DNA from: Bacteroidota bacterium
Lineage (GTDB): Bacteria; Bacteroidota; Bacteroidia; Chitinophagales; Chitinophagaceae
Direction: 5' to 3'
DNA length: 20,871 nucleotides
Assembly (NCBI GenBank): GCA_023418315.1
Contig: JAEZZY010000036.1
Span: 1 to 20,871 of the forward strand
Shown: positions 6,671 through 13,404 of the stretch, one piece after another
Layout: each line of letters opens with the position of its first letter
Position numbering within the stretch: the stretch's first letter is position 1
Program-made: the position numbers and the translations under genes
Notes under the pieces: generated by a model
Database searches by the model: none
What the model was told of the DNA's origin: nothing
The model's input: only the letters and a program-made list of their open reading frames with translations

Positions 6671-7675
6671 ATGTATTCCGGTAAACTGACAGCAATATTT
6701 CTCTCCATCGCGTTATGTATAGGGGCTTGTAAAGAGGAGCCTAAGAACGAACAAAATGAGGACAGCCAGACTGAAAACAAAACGATTGCCAAACCTGTTT
6801 TTAATGCAGACTCTGCCTATAGCTATATAGAAAAACAACTCAGCTTCGGACCGCGCGTGCCCGGTACACCTGCACAACAACATGCCGCTGCCTGGATGGC
6901 GGAAAAACTAAACGCTCATTGCGATACCGTTTATATACAAAAAACAGAAGTGAAGGCAGGTAATGGAAAAATATTGCCTTGTATCAACCTCATAGGCACC
7001 ATCCATCCCCAAGCGACTAAGCGTATCTTGCTGTTGGCTCATTGGGACAGTCGTCCCTGGGCAGATATGGATATAGACCATCGTGATAAAGCCATCCTTG
7101 CGGCAGATGACGGCGGTAGCGGCGTAGCGGTACTCTTAGAGCTTGCCCGCCAGATACAAAGCCAGCCCTTACCCGAGCATCTCGGCATAGATATCCTCCT
7201 TACGGATGTAGAGGATTATGGCAAAACAGAATGGGGGGACGACAGTTATGCACTTGGCACACAATACTGGGCTAAGCACCCGCATATACCGGGCTATACC
7301 GCCTCGTTCGGCATTTTGCTGGATATGGTAGGCGCTCGCAATGCGCGCTTCCCGCTCGAAGGATTTTCAACACAGTACGCACCTGCCGTGCAACAAAGAG
7401 TATGGAAAGCAGCGGGTGCAGCGGGCTATTCATCCTATTTCCCCTATGAAAACGGACCAGCTATTACCGATGATCATGTATTTGTAAACGAATTGACCAA
7501 GATACCTACGATAGACATCATCAATCTCCAAACAAATTCTGAAAAAAGTTTTGCTCCTCATTGGCACACGCATCAGGATGATATGAGCATCATTGACCGC
7601 AATACGTTGAAAGCCGTAGGCGAAACCGTTTTGCAGGTTATTTATGAAATAGCAGCGGAAGAAGGCAGTATATAA
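6671..7675 (+). CDS. M28-family lipoprotein, candidate type II glutaminyl-peptide cyclotransferase
   Basis: From the ATG at 6671 (334 residues) the protein has a lipoprotein signal peptide with lipobox IGAC (Cys20). A TTG start at 6632 would run through the preceding hairpin and disrupt the signal. The M28 zinc-hydrolase motifs appear in order: AHWDSRPW (His124, Asp126), AADDGGSGVA (Asp146/147), LTDVEDYG (Glu181, Asp182), LLDMVGARN (Asp218), and HTHQDDMS (His301). The AHWDSRPW motif and the D-x-E-D-Y-G form are those of the glutaminyl-cyclase-like branch known from Porphyromonas and Prevotella rather than of typical dizinc aminopeptidases. Such enzymes cyclise N-terminal Gln to pyroglutamate with one zinc ion. 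The residues after Cys20 are KEEP and then acid-rich, resembling a surface-export signal. An alternative reading is an M28 aminopeptidase. It converges tightly (16 bases) on the ComB-like gene. Confidence 0.8.
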   Translation: MYSGKLTAIFLSIALCIGACKEEPKNEQNEDSQTENKTIAKPVFNADSAYSYIEKQLSFGPRVPGTPAQQHAAAWMAEKLNAHCDTVYIQKTEVKAGNGKILPCINLIGTIHPQATKRILLLAHWDSRPWADMDIDHRDKAILAADDGGSGVAVLLELARQIQSQPLPEHLGIDILLTDVEDYGKTEWGDDSYALGTQYWAKHPHIPGYTASFGILLDMVGARNARFPLEGFSTQYAPAVQQRVWKAAGAAGYSSYFPYENGPAITDDHVFVNELTKIPTIDIINLQTNSEKSFAPHWHTHQDDMSIIDRNTLKAVGETVLQVIYEIAAEEGSI

Positions 7676-7691
7676 TCCGTTTTGACATGCG

Positions 7692-8435
7692 CTAAAAAGA
7701 CGAAAACGTTTCCCTATAAATCACCAGTTTATTTTCCCTAAGGATGGGCACCACAGGATGAAGGTCGGGGGTAGTGCAATAGGCCAGATCTTTCTGCAAT
7801 CCAAATCCGGAAAGCCTCCTATAATGAGAGCTGTCTATAAGAAAATCAAGAAAATTTCCTTTAGAAGCCTTGTGCAATTCACTACACGCCCTGGCGCTGT
7901 CGCACTGAATGGTAAAATGATTTTTTACGCTATTGACCACTGCGCCGGCAAATAAACTGTCTTCCATATTAAAACGGTCTTTCCAGGCGGCACATCCTAA
8001 AAGCACATTTTTCCGTTGCAGGACCAGGAAATCGCATACGGCGCTAAGATTCAAAAAAGAGCCGGTAATGATTGCTTCCGCATCTTGCACCATGTGGAGC
8101 AGACGCGTGCCGTTAGTAGTGGTCAGCACCAGCGTTTTACCCTTAATAAACTCAGCAGGGTATTCTAAAGGGGAATTGCCATAGGATAAGCCCGGTGCAA
8201 TTTTCCCATCCCGCTCACCGGCGGTAAGGCTGTTGGCAATTTCACTGCCTTGTTGGATACATTCTTCTACAGAAGCTACGGGAACAATACAGGTAGCGCC
8301 ATTATGCAGCGCAGCGGCTATGGTAGAGGTAGCCCGAAAAACATCAATAATCACCACAATCGTATTCTTCGTATCAAACAAATGCAGTAAAGCAGGAGAT
8401 AAGCAGACTTCGATGCGAGGCGGGTTGGATACCAT
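7692..8435 (-). CDS. ComB-family 2-phosphosulfolactate phosphatase
   Basis: The protein has 247 residues from the ATG at 8435, which is preferred because a start at 8486 would lie inside the gldN terminator hairpin. Motifs of the ComB family are visible: VVIIDVFRATSTIAAAL (Asp31, Arg34), GER at 73-75, YGNSPLEY at 85-92 and TTTNGTRLL at 105-113. In archaea ComB removes phosphate from 2-phosphosulfolactate during coenzyme M synthesis. Bacteroidota do not make coenzyme M, so the true substrate here is open; sulfolactate or another phosphorylated sulfonate is possible. It lies on the same strand as gldKLMN, 95 bases beyond gldN, but a strong terminator intervenes. I see no good promoter in the 42 bases between the terminator and the ATG. 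Confidence 0.85.
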   Translation of the reverse strand: MVSNPPRIEVCLSPALLHLFDTKNTIVVIIDVFRATSTIAAALHNGATCIVPVASVEECIQQGSEIANSLTAGERDGKIAPGLSYGNSPLEYPAEFIKGKTLVLTTTNGTRLLHMVQDAEAIITGSFLNLSAVCDFLVLQRKNVLLGCAAWKDRFNMEDSLFAGAVVNSVKNHFTIQCDSARACSELHKASKGNFLDFLIDSSHYRRLSGFGLQKDLAYCTTPDLHPVVPILRENKLVIYRETFSSF

Positions 8436-8469
8436 GTGTATATATTTTTGCGCTGCAAGATAAACGATG

Positions 8470-8506
8470 AAAAACAAAAACGTCATGATGTTCCATCATG
8501 ACGTTT
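8470..8506 (-). terminator. Strong rho-independent terminator of the gldKLMN operon
   Basis: A perfect 13-base-pair stem (8478-8490 with 8494-8506) closes a three-base loop, and on the minus strand it is followed by TTGTTTTT. It starts 24 bases beyond the gldN stop codon. The T-run exists only on the minus-strand side, so it acts in the gldN direction. Confidence 0.9.
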
Positions 8507-8530
8507 CATAAATTTCATGTGTATTCCGTA

Positions 8531-9439
8531 TTAATAAACCCACATATCGTGTTCTTTATTAAAAAGCATTTCGTTTACGCGCTGTCCTTCATAAAGCGCA
8601 TCCATATCAGACATGTTCATTTGACGGAACGTGTTATCGAACGGATTGCTTACTTTAATCACGTAGCTGGAGAAAAACCTGTTTTCAAAATACTCATCCC
8701 AGTTCATTCTCGCAATATCATTTTCCGGATTAAATACTTCGTACTGAGCAAGTAGCTCTCTAATTTCAGGATAATATAACCAGAACTTAGGTGCAGAAGT
8801 ACGGTAGGTACCATCATCTTCATAAATATCCATAATTGGCGCCATACCAATTATACGAACCACCATTCTACCGAGATTGCGGTCGAAAATATAATCTTCT
8901 TTCAGTCTAAATTTGGTAAACACATCAGGATTAAAATCTCTTCTGACAACCGTCATCGTAATTTCACCGGTAATGGGATCTTCTACGGGCGTAGAATCCA
9001 CTCGTCCCTGAGTCATTTCTATAATTTGCTCTTTGGTCAATGCCGTAGTGAAACGGTCATCTGTTACAGCATAGGCTTTAATTTTGCCTTTTTTCAAAGC
9101 ATCCAGAATGATTTCTATAAACATACCGCCACCAGTATGTTCATCGCCGGGGTAGCGAAATGCCATATTTTGCCTTTGGCGGGTACCAATTTCACGCCAT
9201 ACACGTTTTTTCCACATGATGTCGGCTTCTCTGATAGGCTGCCAAGCAAGAGGGCGATTGACGTGAGGTGTCTTATCATATACTCCGTCCCTCACTAAGG
9301 CCGGAGACCAACCAGTGATGACTGGTTCGTCAGCATTAGACGAGACTGGCTGATCCATTACATTCTGAGCATGTAAGGCATATCCTGCCAAAACACAAAT
9401 TGATAATGTCGCGAACTTTTTTAGATTCAAAATATTCAT
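8531..9439 (-). CDS. gldN: T9SS/gliding motility protein GldN
   Basis: GldN (PorN in Porphyromonas) pairs with the lipoprotein GldK to build the periplasmic ring of the type IX secretion system at the outer membrane. The 302-residue protein has a signal peptide of about 24 residues ending LHA, with Gln25 as the expected first mature residue. Family features follow: DGVYDKTPHVNRPLAWQPIREADIMWKKRVWR, then MAFRYPGDEHTGGG with the I/L-rich helix after it, a DRFTTALTKEQI segment, and the C-terminal EIRELLAQYEVFNPENDIARMNWDEYFENRFFSSYVIKVSNP region. It is last in the operon, 27 bases after gldM, with AAGGA close to its ATG. A strong terminator follows the stop. Confidence 0.95.
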   Translation of the reverse strand: MNILNLKKFATLSICVLAGYALHAQNVMDQPVSSNADEPVITGWSPALVRDGVYDKTPHVNRPLAWQPIREADIMWKKRVWREIGTRQRQNMAFRYPGDEHTGGGMFIEIILDALKKGKIKAYAVTDDRFTTALTKEQIIEMTQGRVDSTPVEDPITGEITMTVVRRDFNPDVFTKFRLKEDYIFDRNLGRMVVRIIGMAPIMDIYEDDGTYRTSAPKFWLYYPEIRELLAQYEVFNPENDIARMNWDEYFENRFFSSYVIKVSNPFDNTFRQMNMSDMDALYEGQRVNEMLFNKEHDMWVY

Positions 9440-9466
9440 GGTCCTTAGGCTTATTTGCTAAGTTAA

Positions 9467-11023
9467 TTAATTTAAGGTTAATACAATAGAACTTAATGAA
9501 CGGGTCCTTCCGTCAGGTCCGCGTGCTTTAATGTTCTCAATAAACACTTTATCTCCGATACTGGCTTTTTTCATATAATCCGAAATAAGTGGATTATTTT
9601 TGAAGTAAGCCGAATTCACTATGCCTGCGGTTTGATATTCGCCCCGTTTAGGCAGCCAGCTCATTTCATAGCTTGTAACAATAAATTTAGCGTCAAAATC
9701 AAAATTATCCAACGCTGCTACAATACCTGCTTGTGCTCTGAACGTAGCCGCAGGAATCGTACCGCCGGTTTTGCCGGCAACTTTACCTACAGGATCTGGA
9801 ATGGTCTTCACCCTTATTTCCATAGAGCCTACTGATTCCATGCCTTTTGCGGTTTTAGCATTGATAGATGCCGTTACTTTTCCGGGTTTAGTTACCATGA
9901 TATCGTAATGTCCTTTTTCTTTAGGTGTAATGGTAGCACCTGGAATAGCCACAGATATATCTTCTATAGAATAACCGGCAGCGCTCACCGTTATAGGGTT
10001 GGGTACACCAATGTAGAATACGTTCATTTTATCTAACTGAATGGAGGCGCCTGTAGAACCTACCATGTACTGAAATTCGTAAGACCGAGTTTCGCTTTTA
10101 CCACCACCCATGTTGATACTTACGGTACCTTTAACGGTTTGCAACCCTACACCGGAGGCAACTGTTTCCCAGCTTGCTACTCCGTTTTCTACTTTGGTAA
10201 TCCGCCCGCTGCTTGAGGAAACTTCAGGGTTTACCGCTTTGTTATAGGCAGCGAGCATAATGCTTGCTTCCACTTGCTGACCAGCTAATACATAGCTGTT
10301 TTTAGGAACGGCAATCGCAGTCATTTCATCAAACTTGAAATCACTTTCGCCGGCTTCTTCAATCAGGCGGTTCACCACCATAGCCTCACTGTTGCGCACA
10401 TCATTTTGAAACTTAGACATCAGCGTAACCACCGCTACTGTAGGCATGTTATGGAAATAAGCTACTTTCCAGTCTGCTGTAGGATTATTATCGTTTTTCT
10501 CCACTTCAGCTATGTTCAACGGCATTTGCTGGGCAAATTCTTCGGGATTTCCCGGATGAACCAAGCTCAATAAGAGTTTGCGTAAATCTGTGATTTTTTG
10601 TTTTACGGTATCACCGCCTTTTCCGTCCACAAGCAATCTGGTAGAGGCATCAATATCGCTTTGTCCTTTGATTTCCTGCTTGCCGTCCGGTCCGATTTCG
10701 TAACCGCCGGTGGCATCAATCATTCTTGTCTTCCAATCTTCCAGATATTTAATCAGTTCTTCAGAGGCTGCTTTAGCTTCTTCCGCTCTGTCGTTGAACG
10801 GCTTTGCGTTTTTACCTTTTACGGGGTCGGCAGCTAACTCGCTCAAATTCTTATAGATTTTATCGTTCTTGTCTTTGATGGAACTGTTAGACGAACTGAT
10901 ACTCTCATTAATTGTTTTAAAGGCATGCAAGATTTCTGATGATACGTTCAACGCAAGCATCGCCGTCAGTACCAGGTACATCAGGTTAATCATTAACTGC
11001 CGAGGCTCTTTAGGTAGAGACAT
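9467..11023 (-). CDS. gldM: T9SS motor/periplasmic shaft protein GldM
   Basis: GldM is the periplasm-spanning shaft of the T9SS motor. With GldL it forms the proton-driven rotary complex in the inner membrane and transmits force to the GldK-GldN ring. The 518-residue protein has a short cytoplasmic N-terminus with a conserved basic residue (Arg8), a single membrane helix at about residues 11-31 (LMINLMYLVLTAMLALNVSSE), and a helical first periplasmic domain. Beta-sandwich domains follow, with KNSYVLAGQQVEASIMLAAYN and FYIGVPNPITVSAAGY being typical for the family. Length matches known GldM proteins. It starts 74 bases after gldL and is followed by gldN after 27 bases. No odd features were seen. 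Confidence 0.96.
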   Translation of the reverse strand: MSLPKEPRQLMINLMYLVLTAMLALNVSSEILHAFKTINESISSSNSSIKDKNDKIYKNLSELAADPVKGKNAKPFNDRAEEAKAASEELIKYLEDWKTRMIDATGGYEIGPDGKQEIKGQSDIDASTRLLVDGKGGDTVKQKITDLRKLLLSLVHPGNPEEFAQQMPLNIAEVEKNDNNPTADWKVAYFHNMPTVAVVTLMSKFQNDVRNSEAMVVNRLIEEAGESDFKFDEMTAIAVPKNSYVLAGQQVEASIMLAAYNKAVNPEVSSSSGRITKVENGVASWETVASGVGLQTVKGTVSINMGGGKSETRSYEFQYMVGSTGASIQLDKMNVFYIGVPNPITVSAAGYSIEDISVAIPGATITPKEKGHYDIMVTKPGKVTASINAKTAKGMESVGSMEIRVKTIPDPVGKVAGKTGGTIPAATFRAQAGIVAALDNFDFDAKFIVTSYEMSWLPKRGEYQTAGIVNSAYFKNNPLISDYMKKASIGDKVFIENIKARGPDGRTRSLSSIVLTLN

Positions 11024-11097
11024 CCTGTGAGTTTATTTATTAGTTGTTCTAAAATATTATTTTCATTCCTTCGATAAGGCCGCAATCGGCTTAGCTC

Positions 11098-11913
11098 TTA
11101 ACGACCCTGCATCGCAGAAAGCATGTTGCCGTAAATCTGGTTCAATTTGGTCAGATTATTGGACAGCATAGCGATTTGCTCTTTAGCGGCTACTGCATCG
11201 GTAGCGCTGGATGCCATCGCATCGGAAGCAGATACCAGATTGCTATAGAATTTGTTCATCGCTTTCAAATGATTGTTGGCATCCTGAAGCTCTACTTCAT
11301 AAATTTGATTTAAAGAGCCTAAGTTTTTAGACAACACTTGCACTTGCTGATGGAATTTAGCAGTATCATCCGCAGCGTTGTTGAAGGAATTCATAGTGTT
11401 GGCAGCACCTTGGAAGGTACTCTTCATTTCACCCAACGCATTGGCAGCTTCACGGGCGCTTTGAGAATAAGCATTGGTAGCAGAGGTAACTTCTGTAATA
11501 TCCTTCACCTGACTTACCACCTGTCCGAATTTCTGGAAATTGTCATTCAGCTTGCCTAAGTTAGCCGGAGTAATTTGAGCATCTTCAAGCATTTGATCTA
11601 AGGATCTTGAAGCGGAGGTACCCAATTTAGCTTGGCCTTTTTGACCTTTTCTATAGGCTTCCACGTGTGGATTTTCATCCAGATTAGGATAGTATCTTTC
11701 CCAATAGTAATCTTTATGAGGAGGCAATACGCCTAATAAAGCAAAGATGAATGCCTCAGTACACATACCGATAGTAAGTGCGGGGCCTGCCCAAGACCAG
11801 TGCTGGATCTTAGCTAATGCACCAATCAAAACCACGGCAGCACCTAAACCGATGATGAGGTTTTTGAAATATTTTCCTTTTTTAGTTTCGAAAAAAAGCC
11901 CTATTGAACCCAT
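11098..11913 (-). CDS. gldL: T9SS motor membrane protein GldL
   Basis: GldL (271 residues) surrounds the GldM helices and provides the proton-motive-force-driven part of the T9SS motor. Two membrane helices are visible, at about residues 17-37 and 43-63. The second carries Glu53 in the MCTEAFIFALLG segment, the position of the glutamate shown to matter for motor function in Flavobacterium johnsoniae. The cytoplasmic remainder from about residue 100 is rich in Ala, Ser, Asn and Gln and looks like a long coiled coil. It contains the related segments LSKNLGSLNQIY (194-205) and LSNNLTKLNQIY (250-261), exactly 56 residues apart. It starts 54 bases after gldK and is followed by gldM. Confidence 0.95.
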   Translation of the reverse strand: MGSIGLFFETKKGKYFKNLIIGLGAAVVLIGALAKIQHWSWAGPALTIGMCTEAFIFALLGVLPPHKDYYWERYYPNLDENPHVEAYRKGQKGQAKLGTSASRSLDQMLEDAQITPANLGKLNDNFQKFGQVVSQVKDITEVTSATNAYSQSAREAANALGEMKSTFQGAANTMNSFNNAADDTAKFHQQVQVLSKNLGSLNQIYEVELQDANNHLKAMNKFYSNLVSASDAMASSATDAVAAKEQIAMLSNNLTKLNQIYGNMLSAMQGR

Positions 11914-11967
11914 GTTAATTATTATTTACTAATGATTAGTTTAAAATGATTGTTTTAGAATGTTTTA

Positions 11968-13227
11968 TTATCTATTGTTGGTTAAAGCCTGGTTGATTTG
12001 TCCGTAGATACAACGGAAACCAATGTAGGATTTAGCCGTATCTGCAAATTCCCAATCTCTGGTGCCCACCTGCAAATAATATTGTACATCTCTCCAGCTG
12101 CCGCCGCGTATTACTTTACGACGAAGCCATTGAGGGTCATTTTCACGAAGCTGGGTATGAATTTCGGGGTTAATATCGGCTACGGCTTGGTAAGCGGTAC
12201 CGTTATAGCTGGAAGTAGTCCATTCGCTTACATTGCCGGACATGTTATACAAACCGTAATCATTAGGCCAGTAGCGATCAACGGGCACGGTGTAAAGACC
12301 TCCGTCTGCCGCATAGTTGCCTCGTTGGGGTTTGAAGTTAGCCAGGTAACATCCTTTTTTGTTCACTACATAAGGACCGCCCCAAGGGAAAGGCGATTCA
12401 TTACGTCCGCCACGAGCTGCCCATTCCCATTGCATTTCATTAGGTAGGCGGAATTCCCCTTCAAAATATTGTTTGTTCTTTTCACGTTCAGACTTCCAAA
12501 GATTGGTACGCCAGTTACAAAACGCCAATGCTTGAAAATAATTGACCCCTACTACAGGATAATTGTTGAACGCGGGGAACCAGTTATATTGTTGTGCTAT
12601 CGGTTCATTATAGGAATAATTGAACTGACGAATCCAAACCGTAGTATCCGGATAGATGTTCAAATCATACTTGCGGATAAAATTGGTTTGCGGCTGATTG
12701 GGATTGGCTACGGATGCTGCATAGTCAAATGTTTCGTAATGATACATCAGCTTGGAGTTGTCGAATAATTTTTTACCCCATCCTGTTTGTGTAGGATCAA
12801 GATACAAACCCATTAGCTGATCTTGTACATCCGGATTGCCGTAGTTGATTTTTTTCCGATAATCAATTCTTTGGCTGCCGTCTTCATTATCTATGAAGTC
12901 TCCTAAAATGGTATGGGCTATGGAATCTCTAACGGAGTTGGTAAACTGACGATACTCTGCATTTGAAATTTCCGTAGCGTCCATATAGAACCCCGTTATC
13001 TGCGTAGTGCGCAGCAAGGCATCATTTCTACCACGAACATCTTCATCGCTGGCGCCCATCCTTAATATGCCTGTAGGGACATATACCATGCCGAGAGGAA
13101 CAGGGGCTTTATAGTTGAGCGTGTTATTGGCACCCACCAACTGACCTCCTGTACCTGAACTCCCACCACAACTTGCAGCTAATGCTAAAAAAGCGACAGC
13201 AGAAATCTTCAGGGTAAGTTGTTTCAT
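11968..13227 (-). CDS. gldK: T9SS outer-ring lipoprotein GldK
   Basis: GldK (419 residues) is the lipoprotein partner of GldN in the T9SS ring. The signal peptide ends in lipobox LAASC (Cys20); the following GGSSGTGG has no acidic export signal, fitting retention on the periplasmic face of the outer membrane. The body is a formylglycine-generating-enzyme/sulfatase-modifying-factor fold: GMVYVPTGILRMGASDED near the start, GVNYFQALAFCNWRT, FRLPNEMQWEWAARGG, then GLYNMSGNVSEWT, and VIRGGSWRD...IGFRC near the end. GldK-type proteins use this fold structurally and are not thought to make formylglycine. It is the first gene of gldKLMN. The ATG at 13227 is the only start giving the lipoprotein signal. 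Confidence 0.95.
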   Translation of the reverse strand: MKQLTLKISAVAFLALAASCGGSSGTGGQLVGANNTLNYKAPVPLGMVYVPTGILRMGASDEDVRGRNDALLRTTQITGFYMDATEISNAEYRQFTNSVRDSIAHTILGDFIDNEDGSQRIDYRKKINYGNPDVQDQLMGLYLDPTQTGWGKKLFDNSKLMYHYETFDYAASVANPNQPQTNFIRKYDLNIYPDTTVWIRQFNYSYNEPIAQQYNWFPAFNNYPVVGVNYFQALAFCNWRTNLWKSEREKNKQYFEGEFRLPNEMQWEWAARGGRNESPFPWGGPYVVNKKGCYLANFKPQRGNYAADGGLYTVPVDRYWPNDYGLYNMSGNVSEWTTSSYNGTAYQAVADINPEIHTQLRENDPQWLRRKVIRGGSWRDVQYYLQVGTRDWEFADTAKSYIGFRCIYGQINQALTNNR

Positions 13228-13268
13228 ACTTTGTTCTGTTATTGTTTGGTTTTTTGCAATTAGGCAAA

Positions 13269-13276
13269 TAAAAGTA
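13269..13276 (-). promoter_or_regulatory. Possible -7 element of the gldKLMN operon
   Basis: The minus strand reads TACTTTTA, matching TAnnTTTG in seven of eight positions, 41 bases upstream of the gldK ATG. A short inverted repeat lies where the -33 region would be. Confidence 0.3.
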
Positions 13277-13290
13277 AAATTTTTGGTTTT

Positions 13291-13320
13291 AACACATTCT
13301 TGTGTTCAAACCGCACACAA
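13291..13320. repeat. Overlapping short inverted repeats upstream of gldK
   Basis: AACACA at 13291-13296 is the exact reverse complement of TGTGTT at 13301-13306 around a four-base centre. ACACAA at 13315-13320 can also pair with TTGTGT at 13300-13305. They fall at the expected -33 region of the gld promoter, so they could be an operator, or simply chance in AT-rich spacer DNA. Confidence 0.35.
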
Positions 13321-13404
13321 TATTTAAAGATTTTTTCAAAAATGCAAGCGTTGTAAAAAAAATAGTTCTTCACGCTCTGGCTTTTTTAATCGGATAACGA
13401 ATAT

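Noticed and set aside
7678..7708. CGTTTT / AAAACG pairing in the M28-comB convergent junction
   Set aside because: It is only six weak base pairs with a 19-base loop that extends into the comB coding region. No terminator can be supported there.
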